This document shows, piece after piece, positions 46,338-54,939 of a stretch of DNA of 64,000 nucleotides. Numbering within the stretch: position 1 is the first letter of the stretch; each line of letters starts with the position of its first letter. Position numbers and translations under genes: made by a program. The stretch is from Streptomyces cellulosae (GTDB lineage: Bacteria > Actinomycetota > Actinomycetes > Streptomycetales > Streptomycetaceae), in NCBI RefSeq assembly GCF_000721105.1, contig NZ_JOEV01000024.1, forward strand, positions 1 through 64,000. The letters are read 5' to 3'. The notes below the pieces were generated by a model that saw only the letters and a program-made list of their open reading frames with translations, had not been told where the DNA came from and searched no databases.

Positions 46338-47576
46338 TCAGGGCAGTATGGAGTCGATCCACCCCACTGCCTGCTCTGGTGTGGTGAGGGTGTCGACACC
46401 GAGGACGTGGATGATGCCCAACAGGCCTTGGGCACCACGCACCTTGAGGGTTCGCTGGGCGTGACTGCCCGGCTGGGGATGGACGATGACGGCCGTCGGG
46501 GCGTCGGCGGACGCGTAGCCGCTGCTGTAGGTGAGGAGCTGGTGGACGTCGGCCGCGCTCACGCCGTGGCGGTCGTAACGCTTGTACTTGGCGTCCACGG
46601 GCAGCAACGTGCGGTGTGCGGTGTCGTGTCCTGGAAGGCTGAGCAGGAGATCGGGCCGGAAGGTCGAGGCGTTGCCCAGGTCTCCGCGGACGGTGATGCC
46701 GACGGCGCTTCCGCCGGGTACGGCGTGGCCGCCGTGCGGGCCGGCTGCCTCGGTGCCGAGACGGCGGACGACGGCTTCCCAGAGCGCGGGCATGGCGAGC
46801 AGGAGACCGTCCGCCGTGGTGCCGTGGTCGGTGAGCAGGTCGGTCACGCCTCCTCCGCGCAGTATCAGGCGGGCCCAGGTGTGGGCGGGCTGGTAGCGGG
46901 CGTTCAGGCGGGTGTAGTGGGTGCGGTCCAGAGCGCGGAGCGCCGCGGCCGGGGCCGGGGCCTGCGGAAAGGTGTTGGCGGCGCTGTGCAGGGCGCGCGC
47001 AAGGTCGGGACTGGCGGCCAGGGTGAGTGCCGCCTTCAGCGCGCTCCCCAGAACGCGGTTGTCCCAGATGTCCGCCTCCCGGTCGAAGGTGCGGACGTGC
47101 AGCTGGTCCAGTTGCCCGTAGCGGCGGGTCGCCTGGGCGGCGACGTCCAGGCGACCCCGGAGCACCGGTTCGACACTCCGACGGCGTACGTAGTCCCGGC
47201 GCAGTCCATCCCGCAGCAGGCCCTCGCACTCTTCGAGCAGGGCGGCGGCGACCAGATCGGGGTAACCCTCGGGGCCGGTGGCCCACCGCCTGGCCGTCGC
47301 CGGGACGGGCGTGCCGAGGGCGTAGGCGAGCCAGCTCATGAGCTGCTCTCCCGGAATGCCGAACTTGGGCGTGATGACCACGCGGACACGGTCCAGGACC
47401 AGGATCCCGACGGTCGCGTCGGCCTTGAGCCGCCACCCGGTGTGCTCCCTGGTCAGGGTGAGGCAGCCCCGTGCCTGGAGGGCGTGCAGGCGGTCGACGT
47501 CCCGGGAAGTGAGCTGACCGGGCTCCAGCGGGGCTGACTCGTACTCGCCGAGCTGGACCGGGGTGGGGTCAGGCAT
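46338..47576 (-). CDS. mcrC: McrC-family 5-methylcytosine restriction component
   Basis: A 412-residue McrC-like nuclease subunit. Residues 1-110 form the interaction domain (ARGCLTLTREHTGWRLKADA, then VRVVITPKFGIPGEQLMSWL). The helical middle has YGQLDQLHVRTFDREADIWD. The PD-(D/E)xK core has FRPDLLLSLPG (Asp), LLPVDAKYKRYD (D-x-K) and ADVHQLLTYSSGY. It associates with McrB and cuts DNA carrying modified cytosine. ATG 47576 overlaps the end of mcrB by eight bases, as expected of a coupled pair. Confidence 0.93.
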   Translation of the reverse strand: MPDPTPVQLGEYESAPLEPGQLTSRDVDRLHALQARGCLTLTREHTGWRLKADATVGILVLDRVRVVITPKFGIPGEQLMSWLAYALGTPVPATARRWATGPEGYPDLVAAALLEECEGLLRDGLRRDYVRRRSVEPVLRGRLDVAAQATRRYGQLDQLHVRTFDREADIWDNRVLGSALKAALTLAASPDLARALHSAANTFPQAPAPAAALRALDRTHYTRLNARYQPAHTWARLILRGGGVTDLLTDHGTTADGLLLAMPALWEAVVRRLGTEAAGPHGGHAVPGGSAVGITVRGDLGNASTFRPDLLLSLPGHDTAHRTLLPVDAKYKRYDRHGVSAADVHQLLTYSSGYASADAPTAVIVHPQPGSHAQRTLKVRGAQGLLGIIHVLGVDTLTTPEQAVGWIDSILP

Positions 47577-49704
47577 CCGGGCCGGGAACGCCGCTGGTGA
47601 ACTCGGTCGCCAGCGCGTCCGCCAGGTCCTGCGGAGGCATGAGGAGCGGACGCCCGGTCTCGGCGTCCACCAGGCCGCCGAGGATGCGGTGCAGCAGTTC
47701 CGCCCGGCCGAGGCAGTAGTCCTCCAGGAGCGGGATCACCTCGTGGTGGAAGGCCGAGGCCAGGTCCTCCTCGGTGGCGATCGGCTCGCCGTCACGCAGC
47801 AGGTAGGCGTGCCCGATCTGGTGGTCGGCGTCGAGATGGCGGGCGATGCGGGTGTTGAGGGACTCGAAGAACGCCGCCAGGTCCAGAGGGCCGACGGTTC
47901 CGGAGACCGCGTCCGGGTCCGGACCCACGGGGAGGAAGGCGAAGCGGCGGCGGACCGCGGCGTCCAGGTGGCTGATGCTCCGGTCGGCGGTGTTCATCGT
48001 GCCGATGACCCTGACGTTCGGCGGTACGGAGAAGCGCCGCTTGCTGACGGGCAGGGCGACCGGCAGGTTCCGCTTGTCGAGTTCGAGGAGCGTGATCAAC
48101 TCGCCGAAGATGCGCGGTAGGTCACCGCGGTTGATCTCGTCGACGACTAGCAGAAACGTCTGGTCGGGATGGGCGGCGGCCCGGCTGCACAGGCTATGGA
48201 ACAGGCCGTCCGTGAGGGCGAGGGTGAGTCCCGGGCCGGTGGCGCTCAGGTCCGGCTTGAAGCCCTCGACGAAGTCCTCGTAGCTGTAGGACGGGTGGAA
48301 GGTGACCAGGCGGACACGGTCGCCGTGCAGCATCTCGGCCTGGGCCTCGGCACGTTGGCGGGCGTCGGCACCGAGCACGTCCGCGCGGCCGTCCAGGGCG
48401 AGGGCGGCGCCGAGCGCGAGCCGGGTCTTGCCCGTACCGGGCGGCCCGTGCAGGATCACCTGCCCCTTGCGCTCCAGGGCGTCCAACACGGCCTGTACGT
48501 CCTCGGGTAGAGCGACCGGCGTGCCCGACTGTGCCTGGCCCGTACCCGGGGCGGAGCCGGTGCTGTGCGTGGTGAACCTGGCGAAGAGGGACGGGTCGAC
48601 CTTGGCGAAGGTCGACCGCCACCCGTGCTGGGGCTTCGGCAGTTTCTGCGCGTGAGAGAGGTCCCAGGCCACCGGGACGACATGGTGGAACTCCGGCCGG
48701 TCCGGGTCGTAGCGGTAGCTTCCGTCGACCCTGCCGGTGGCCAGGACCTCGTCCGTCCCGCGGTTGGCGACGACGCGGTCTCCCGCCTCCAGGTCCCGGA
48801 AGGCCAGCAGCCGACGGGCGAGGGTCAGGCTGCCGCCGCTGCTGCGCGGCCAGTGCGCGTCCAGGGCCTGCTTCAGTTCGGTGTCGCTCTGGTACTGGCC
48901 GAGATCGCCGAGCTCGTCCCACCCGACGCAGATGAACTCGCCGTCCCGGCATTCCTCCCACAGACGGCCACGCTCGCCGGGGGCGATCTTCCAGATGGCG
49001 CGTTGCCGGGGATTGAAGTGCTTGTACAGGAAGCGCATCACCTCCTGTCCCGTCCAGCCCTCGAACTCCTCACGAGCCCGGACGATTTCGCGCAGTTGAC
49101 GGTTCGTGCGCGACGCGGGTACGCCGGCCTGCGGCTCGCCGCCGAGCAACGTGACGAACGTCCGCAGATGTTCGGCCGCGAAGATCGGAAGGAAGTGCTG
49201 TGGGAAGTAGGTCGCCAGGGACTTCGTCACCAGGGTCGGCCCGTACCGCAGCACTTCGAGGTCGTCCAGGGCCTCGAAGTCTTCTGCCCCGACGGCGTCG
49301 AAGGCCCGGACGAACTGTCCGCGCAATTCCGCCCAGGCGTCCTGCGGGTCCATACCCCTCAGCGGAGCGGCCAGCCGCCATTCGCCGGAGTTGTGGTGGT
49401 ACATGATGTGCTTCGCGGCACTGCCGCCCTTGATACTGCCCAGGTGGGGAGTGCCGAACTCCATGAGCCGGCAGTACGTCGACCCCGACTCGGGCGGCGC
49501 GCCCTGCCCGAGGGCGTAGCGCTCCAGCGGCAACTCCGCCCACTCCTCCAACGGAAACTGGGACAGTACCTGCTTGCGTTCGTCCTCGGCAGCCGCCTCG
49601 ACGTCCGCCACGGCGGCCCGGTCGAACTCGGCCGCCGCAGTGCGCAGATCCACCCCGTTCGTCATGGAGGCCATGATGCCGGAGGGCGAGGTGGCGTTGC
49701 CCAC
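47569..49704 (-). CDS. mcrB: McrB-like AAA+ GTPase with EVE-like reader domain
   Basis: A 711-residue protein; the true start may be ATG 49665, thirteen codons in, where the family-like sequence begins. Residues about 15-230 form a conserved N-terminal domain (ATYFPQHFLPIFAAEHLRTF). Residues about 236-350 look like an EVE/PUA-type modified-base reader (IWKIAPGERGRLW, FICVGWDELGDL, LEAGDRVVANRGTDEVLATG). The AAA+ motor has Walker A HGPPGTGKT (about 419), Walker B VVDEINRGDLPRIFGE (about 520) and the McrB GTPase motif GTMNTADRS (about 568). With McrC it forms a type IV restriction system that attacks phage or foreign DNA with modified bases. Confidence 0.93.
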   Translation of the reverse strand: MGNATSPSGIMASMTNGVDLRTAAAEFDRAAVADVEAAAEDERKQVLSQFPLEEWAELPLERYALGQGAPPESGSTYCRLMEFGTPHLGSIKGGSAAKHIMYHHNSGEWRLAAPLRGMDPQDAWAELRGQFVRAFDAVGAEDFEALDDLEVLRYGPTLVTKSLATYFPQHFLPIFAAEHLRTFVTLLGGEPQAGVPASRTNRQLREIVRAREEFEGWTGQEVMRFLYKHFNPRQRAIWKIAPGERGRLWEECRDGEFICVGWDELGDLGQYQSDTELKQALDAHWPRSSGGSLTLARRLLAFRDLEAGDRVVANRGTDEVLATGRVDGSYRYDPDRPEFHHVVPVAWDLSHAQKLPKPQHGWRSTFAKVDPSLFARFTTHSTGSAPGTGQAQSGTPVALPEDVQAVLDALERKGQVILHGPPGTGKTRLALGAALALDGRADVLGADARQRAEAQAEMLHGDRVRLVTFHPSYSYEDFVEGFKPDLSATGPGLTLALTDGLFHSLCSRAAAHPDQTFLLVVDEINRGDLPRIFGELITLLELDKRNLPVALPVSKRRFSVPPNVRVIGTMNTADRSISHLDAAVRRRFAFLPVGPDPDAVSGTVGPLDLAAFFESLNTRIARHLDADHQIGHAYLLRDGEPIATEEDLASAFHHEVIPLLEDYCLGRAELLHRILGGLVDAETGRPLLMPPQDLADALATEFTSGVPGPDA

Positions 49705-49785
49705 GCGCGGCGAGACTGGGCAACTGGCGTTGGAGATCCTGCTGGCGCGGGCCGGTCTGTGTCGCGACCGTCGCGGGCAGGACGG

Positions 49786-51081
49786 CTACCAGGGCTCCAG
49801 CCCTCGCTCCGCCGGGTTCGTGTGGGGCAAAATGGCTTCCCCGGCACGTGAGTTCAGGCCCATCAGCTTGTCCGCTGAGCGGTCGACGAAGAAGACGAAC
49901 GCCTTGGCGGTGTCGGCGAAGGCCGCTGCCGGGCGACTGATACCGGCTGTCGTGATGACGATGAGCCGCTTGGGTGCGTCCTCACCGGCCGCCGCGGCCA
50001 AACCGTTCAGCCGCTGAACCTCGGAAGTGGACAGATTCTTGGCCCGGTCGTGCCACTCGATGTGGAACGCGTCGGACCGGATGGGGACTTCGGCGTCTCC
50101 CTCTTCGAGGTCCCCGAAGCCGAATGCCGTCAGCTGTTCGAGAACCGTGTCGGTGATGTGCCGGGGGCTGGGGGAGCGACGTGAGGTCCTCGGCTCGGCT
50201 TCCTCGTCGAGCTGACCGATAGCGACGCCGACGTCCCCCAGCCAGTCGGACGGGGCGGCTTCATCTGCGAAGAGGGACTCTTCCAACGCGGACCGGTGGC
50301 CGGCGGGGGCCGGTTCCCCGCGACCGGTCGGCTCGCACGACACCTCCACGTCCCAGGCCTTCAGGCCCCTGCCGAGCACGTCGGCGATGTCCGCCACCGA
50401 CGCGTCCGCACGGGGTACCCCTGGCGTGGGCCGCGTGCTGCCCCACAGGTTCCAGGCCAGATCGACACGGCCCCAGGCTCCGCATTCCGCGAGGTACACA
50501 TCCACCAGCCAGCCGAGGGCGGGCTTGAGCGAGACGCGCACGAACGCGTCGGGGAACTCGGCCTCGACGAAATTGCCGTCACGTCCGCCCACGATGTCGA
50601 GTTTCAGCGAGTGGCGGGGGCCGTACGGGAAGTAGCCATTCCCCGCCGCCACACGCCGCACTCGCACACCCTGGGCATCCAGGAGGTCGGCCAGCTCGGT
50701 CATATCGGACGGCTCGCTCTCGTTCCAGCGCCACGGCGAGGGAACCGGCACGTCCGTGAGGTGCGACGACGCCACGGCGTGCAGGGCGTCGACCAGCACC
50801 TCATCGGGCGTGTCCAACGGCCAGACCGACGGCTCACTGTTCAGTACCGGATCCAGCACTGCCCAGACGATCGAGTGCCCCATGCGTACCTGCGCCAGAG
50901 CGACCGAGCGTGTGCCGGACAACCTGACCTTCAGATGCATCAGGCGGTTGACGTCGTCGAAGTGCACCCGGTCGGCCAGCTCGGGATGACGGTCGCACAG
51001 GGCCTGTTCGAGGCTCTTGAAGTGCAGGTGTCTGCCGAAGGCGGCGACCATGTCACCGGGCGGGAAAGGCAAGGGAAACAC
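49786..51081 (-). CDS. Uncharacterised McrBC-linked protein with Mrr-like C-terminal domain
   Basis: A 431-residue cytoplasmic protein directly upstream of mcrB on the same strand (82 bases). The open frame starts at GTG 51081; AGGAG lies eight bases before TTG 51072, which may be the real start. Residues 1-230 look like two mixed alpha/beta repeats (VRLSGTRSVALAQVRMGHSI, VRVSLKPALGWLVDVYLAEC). Residues about 330-410 read FHIEWHDRAKNLSTSEVQRL, KRLIVITTAGISRPAAAFAD and AFVFFVDRSADKLMGLN, which follow the ending of Mrr-type restriction domains although the Q-x-K motif is altered (H-D-x-A-K). It is probably a third component of the defence locus. Confidence 0.75.
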   Translation of the reverse strand: MFPLPFPPGDMVAAFGRHLHFKSLEQALCDRHPELADRVHFDDVNRLMHLKVRLSGTRSVALAQVRMGHSIVWAVLDPVLNSEPSVWPLDTPDEVLVDALHAVASSHLTDVPVPSPWRWNESEPSDMTELADLLDAQGVRVRRVAAGNGYFPYGPRHSLKLDIVGGRDGNFVEAEFPDAFVRVSLKPALGWLVDVYLAECGAWGRVDLAWNLWGSTRPTPGVPRADASVADIADVLGRGLKAWDVEVSCEPTGRGEPAPAGHRSALEESLFADEAAPSDWLGDVGVAIGQLDEEAEPRTSRRSPSPRHITDTVLEQLTAFGFGDLEEGDAEVPIRSDAFHIEWHDRAKNLSTSEVQRLNGLAAAAGEDAPKRLIVITTAGISRPAAAFADTAKAFVFFVDRSADKLMGLNSRAGEAILPHTNPAERGLEPW

Positions 51082-51173
51082 TCCTGTCGAGTAGTGGCGT
51101 GGCCGGGGACGCCGTGATCCGTTGACGGAGCGTAGGTCGACCGGATGACGTCACTCAAAGGGTTTGGCCGTCC

Positions 51174-51359
51174 TCAACGGCATTGGCTGCCGGATTGACC
51201 GGAAACCGCCCTTGGCTGCTTGTCGGGCTGGTCGATCTCCGCCCAGACCGTCTTTCCGGAGGGCGGGCGGGGCTCCGTGCCCCAGCGGTCGGCCAGTGCG
51301 TCGAGCAGCAGCAGGCCGCGGCCCGACTCGTCGTCCGGGCTCTGCTCCGCACGGGCCGT
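51174..51359 (-). pseudogene. Anti-sigma-factor-type ATP-binding protein tail
   Basis: The minus-strand frame ending at 51174 encodes DDESGRGLLLLDALADRWGT followed by GKTVWAEI, the characteristic C-terminal G-box of RsbW-like histidine-kinase ATPases of Streptomyces. Everything upstream is missing; to the right the DNA becomes the EcsC pseudogene. It is a fusion scar of two genes that pointed the same way. Confidence 0.7.
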
Positions 51360-52423
51360 CGGGGCTGGTGTCGGGAAACGATCCGGCTGCCTCCTCGTCA
51401 GCGAGGTGCGGGTACTTCTCCAGGAGGAACCGCCGCCGGTATGCCACCTCGGCGGCGTTGACGATCCCCTCCGGAGTGGTCCAGTTGAGAGTGCTTCCGA
51501 CGACGATCCCGAATGCGGGTACGGCCTTGCCGAGCCCCTTCTTCGTGAGGCGGAAGCCGAACGCCTTCGCGAACTGCTGGGAAACCTTGGTGACAACCGG
51601 GTCGTTCAGGACCTCCCACGTCTTGCCGCGGAAGAGTGCTTGGGTGAGACGCGAGATGTCGGCCATCGCGGCGTTCTTGGCGGTGGCCGAGCGTGCCGTC
51701 CCGACGTTGACGACGGACATCACGAAGAGCTTCTCGGCGGGCCCTTCGGGGTCGTAGCCGTAGAACAGCGAGACCTGGCCGACGGCGCGGGAAGCGAGTC
51801 CGAGGACAACCGCGGTATCGGCGACGAAAGCGCCCGCAATCGCACCTCCCGAAGGGGCTGCGGCGGCACCGGCGGAAGCGGCGATGGCGAGTTGCCCTCC
51901 GGAGATCACCAGCCCCGCACCCGCTCCCGAGAGCGCCGCGGCCGCCGGGTAGTACAGGCTCGCCGCCGTCCACGGACCGCGTCGACCTGCCCAAGGTCGA
52001 GGCGGCGCAGATCGAGCAGCGATTCGACGCCGTGCCCGCGCTTCTTGTGGAGCGCCACCACGCGTTTGGATGAGCGGCCCGCCCGCGAGGCCCGCCCGAC
52101 CGTCTTTCGCAGGGACTGAGCGGCAGTGCCACTCCAGTCCGGTAGGGCGTCAGCGGCTCCGCGCGCGCCCGCGCCGACCTTCTGAGCGCCCTTGGCTACG
52201 GCCTCCTGTCCCCGCGCAAGCGCAGACTTCGCCCGTGGGTGATTCTCCAGCTGCTTCGCGGCACGCTTGCCGAGTTCCGAGACGCCGTTGGCCACTTGCT
52301 CGCCGGCGTTTCTCATCGCTCGGGACAGTGGGCGGCCCTTGAACTGCTGGACGGCACGCCAGCGTCGAGCTCGTACTCCGAGGGCGACTGATCGGGCTGC
52401 TGCGCGTACTGCGGGTTGCTCAT
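51360..52423 (-). pseudogene. EcsC-family protein, two frameshifts and 3' truncation
   Basis: Starts at ATG 52423 (AGGGGGGATC upstream) with MSNPQYAQQPDQSPSEYELD. At about 52362 one base is lost and the frame continues as AVQQFKGRPLSRAMRNAGEQ through RKTVGRASRAGRSSKRVVAL to DLGQVDAVRG. At about 51965 a second one-base shift leads into ALSGAGAGLVISGGQLAIAA and GRASLYY-type sequence, the EcsC core with AFGFRLTKKGLGKAVPAFGI and VVGSTLNWTTPEGIVNAAEV. The end is replaced by an anti-sigma-kinase tail. EcsC proteins are membrane-associated and poorly understood. Confidence 0.75.
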
Positions 52424-52571
52424 GATCCCCCCTGGGACGTGGATGGTGCTCGGCTCGTTGGTCGGCGATCCGACCGCGCACAGCAGCTTCCGTACAGGAC
52501 TCCACCATGTGGGGCTGCTCTGCGCCCTGCTGTGGGCGGCAGCCGCACTGCTGACTGTTCTGACCGTCGCC

Positions 52572-52975
52572 CGGCAGCAAAGTGAAGGACACCTCGGCAC
52601 ACTGACCCGGCGGTTCCCGGAGGTCGGCTACGGGTTGATGTGGCAGAAGCTGACCGCGGCACAGGCAGATGCCGGGCTGGAGACCGCGTGGCCTACCGCG
52701 AAGGTCCTCCGCGACCTGCGCCGACGAGTCGGTCCGGCGTCCGTCTGTTCGAAGTCCTGGCCGGTCAGCCGGCCCAGCCGTGCACGCCCGGCGTGAGGTT
52801 CGGTTCCTTCCGCACAGTCTCCTTCGACGGCTGCAGCTCGATCAAGCTGCCCAACAGCGTCCGGAACGTGGACTGCTTCGGTCCGCAGAGCCGTGGCGGC
52901 CAACCGATGCTGGAGCTCATGACTCTGGTGGAGACCGGGACACGTGCCCTGACAGGCGCGGTGTTCGGAGCCACC
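52572..52975 (+). pseudogene. IS4-family transposase remnant
   Basis: EGHLGTLTRRFPEVGYGLMW, PTAKVLRDLRRRVG, then after a frameshift near 52735 LFEVLAGQPAQPCTPGVRFG, VSFDGCSSIKLPNSVRNVDC and LELMTLVETGTRALTGAVFG. These are the N-terminal and first DDE blocks of a streptomycete IS4-type transposase. About 40 codons between LTR and FPEVGY, and the whole second half, are missing, and no terminal inverted repeats remain. It marks old transposition next to the EcsC pseudogene. Confidence 0.75.
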
Positions 52976-53045
52976 AGCGAGTCAGCATCCTCGAGGCCGA
53001 GCCACAGCTACCTGCTGCCTCACACGACGACCCTTCCGGGCTGGA

Positions 53046-53579
53046 TCAGGCTGCCGGAGATGGTGCCAGCAGGTCTGCGGGGATGCCGCCCTTGTCAGGG
53101 GCGTAGAAGCTCTTGATCTCGGCTTCCCAGACATCCACCCCGACCCGGTCGGCATCATCGGGCCCGAGGGCCTCGAAGAGGGCTTCGATGTTCGGCAGGT
53201 CGAAGCCGACCCCCCTCAGCATGCCGGTGAACACAGGTCGTGTGACCATACCGCTGCCGTCCAGGTCGCCGAGGCGCGCGAAGCCGGCCGCGAACTCGTC
53301 GATCGCCCCATTGAAGCGCTCCGGCGACAGGACGCATGCCTGGTACTCGTCGTAGGTGATCTGGCCGTCGTGATCGGTATCGAGTTCGCCGGCCAGCGTG
53401 TTCCAGTAGCGCGTGAAGCCGGCTTGCATGGCGTGCTTCCGTGTCTCCTCGGCTCCGGGCACGGCCGCGGCAACCCGGCTGCTCATCAGCCTGAAGTCGT
53501 CGGATACCAGGACCCCGTTGCCGTCGGTGTCGAACAGGGTGAAAACGAGTTTCACACGGTTGACCGCTTCACTGCGCAT
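53046..53579 (-). CDS. EF-hand calcium-binding protein 2
   Basis: A 177-residue calerythrin-like protein. EF loops are DTDGNGVLVSDDF (about 17-29), DTDHDGQITYDEY (about 67-79) and DLDGSGMVTRPVF (about 104-116). The fourth loop (DDADRVGVDVWE) has lost its ligand pattern and the third ends in Phe rather than Glu, so two strong sites are expected. ATG 53579 has GAAAGG upstream. It has no co-transcribed partner. It is a paralogue of the EF-hand gene at 26203. Confidence 0.92.
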   Translation of the reverse strand: MRSEAVNRVKLVFTLFDTDGNGVLVSDDFRLMSSRVAAAVPGAEETRKHAMQAGFTRYWNTLAGELDTDHDGQITYDEYQACVLSPERFNGAIDEFAAGFARLGDLDGSGMVTRPVFTGMLRGVGFDLPNIEALFEALGPDDADRVGVDVWEAEIKSFYAPDKGGIPADLLAPSPAA

Positions 53580-54175
53580 GGGCTCTTACCTTTCGTCAGG
53601 CCAGGAGATGGGACGGCCGTGCGTGCCGGCCGCGCCGGACGGCGCGCGACGTCACGGCGGCGTACCGGTGAGCCGCCGACGGGTGCGGCGAACACCGCGC
53701 GGGGCGGAAGCCGTGTCTGCGGCGGGCCGGTCGAACGGCCGTTGCTCCGTCACTATGCGGGCTGCGGAATCCGGTGTCCCGGGGAGAGCAGGCTTGTCAA
53801 CAGAAAGAGCGAAGATGGCGCCGATCCGGCATGAACCGGCTTCTTCGCCGCCCAGTCGACGCCACGCCCCATGTGCTCCTCGATGGCGGCCGAGGCTCCG
53901 CCCGTGCCGTCGGCCGAGCCGCTGGAGACCACCTGCGCGTGCGTGACCCAGCCGTGGCGGAGCTCCACATGTCGAGCCCCCTCTGCGGATCGGACGGGAG
54001 CTGGTTCGAACCGGCGCGCACGGCGCACTGGGTAGACCGGCAGCACCCCGTTCGGTCTCCGCACGCCCTACCGGTGGTCACGGACCGCCCCCAATGATGT
54101 GCAGACCGCAAGAAATCCAAGCGACTCCGCACCCCTGCCTCCTGGCCAGGTGGATACGCGGGGAAGGAGCCCACG
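53580..54175. other. 596-bp gap without a recognised gene
   Basis: A 103-codon minus-strand frame (53753-54064) and an overlapping plus-strand frame exist, but neither has a family match or clear SD. The promoter of the furan operon must lie toward the right end, where GGAAGGAG (54162-54169) is the SD of the next gene. Confidence 0.35.
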
Positions 54176-54931
54176 TTGTTACTTCTCATCTCCCCGGACA
54201 GCGTCGAGGAGGCCCTCGACTGCGCGAAGGCGGCGGAGCATCTCGACATCGTGGATGTCAAGAAGCCCGACGAGGGCTCGCTCGGCGCGAACTTCCCGTG
54301 GGTCATCAGGGAGATCCGCGACGCGGTCCCGGCGGACAAGCCGGTGTCCGCCACCGTGGGAGACGTGCCGTACAAACCCGGCACAGTGGCCCAGGCGGCA
54401 CTCGGTGCGGCTGTCTCCGGAGCCACCTACATCAAGGTCGGCCTCTACGGATGCACGACACCCGACCAGGCTGTCGACGTCATGCGGGGGGTCGTCCGGG
54501 CGGTGAAGGAATATCGGCCGGACGCCTTCGTCGTCGCCTCGGGTTACGCCGACGCCCACCGGATCGGCTGTGTCAACCCGCTCGCACTGCCCGACATCGC
54601 CCTGCGCTCCGGCTCCGACGCGGCCATGCTCGACACAGCGGTCAAGGACGGGACACGGCTGTTCGACCACGTTCCGCCTGAGATCTGTGCGGAGTTCGTG
54701 CGGCGGGCTCACGAAGCCGATCTGCTCGCCGCACTTGCGGGCAGCGTGCGGGTGGGAGACCTCGGTGCGCTGAACCGTATCGGCACGGACATCGTGGGTG
54801 TGCGCGGCGCGGTCTGCGAAGGCGGTGACCGCAACACCGGAAGGATCCAGACGCAGTTGGTGGCCGCCTTCCGGGCGGAGATGGACCGGCACGCCCGAGA
54901 ACACGCGGCTGCCGTAACCGCCGCGAGCTGA
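54176..54931 (+). CDS. MfnB-like (5-formylfuran-3-yl)methyl phosphate synthase (TTA codon 2)
   Basis: A 251-residue TIM-barrel aldolase-like protein matching the MfnB (DUF556) family over its whole length. It has [20 protein letters not shown] with the Schiff-base Lys, [23 protein letters not shown] (second Lys), [13 protein letters not shown] and [20 protein letters not shown]. In methanogens MfnB condenses two glyceraldehyde-3-phosphates to 4-(hydroxymethyl)-2-furancarboxaldehyde phosphate. The start codon is TTG, with GGAAGGAG upstream, and codon 2 is TTA (54179-54181), so bldA control is likely. It is the first gene of a three-gene operon with two oxidoreductases. Confidence 0.9.
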   Translation: MLLLISPDSVEEALDCAKAAEHLDIVDVKKPDEGSLGANFPWVIREIRDAVPADKPVSATVGDVPYKPGTVAQAALGAAVSGATYIKVGLYGCTTPDQAVDVMRGVVRAVKEYRPDAFVVASGYADAHRIGCVNPLALPDIALRSGSDAAMLDTAVKDGTRLFDHVPPEICAEFVRRAHEADLLAALAGSVRVGDLGALNRIGTDIVGVRGAVCEGGDRNTGRIQTQLVAAFRAEMDRHAREHAAAVTAAS

Positions 54932-54939
54932 CCGCCGGC

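Noticed and set aside
53753..54064. 103-codon minus-strand ORF in the gap before the furan operon
   Set aside because: No SD, no recognisable family, and an equally open plus-strand frame overlaps it.
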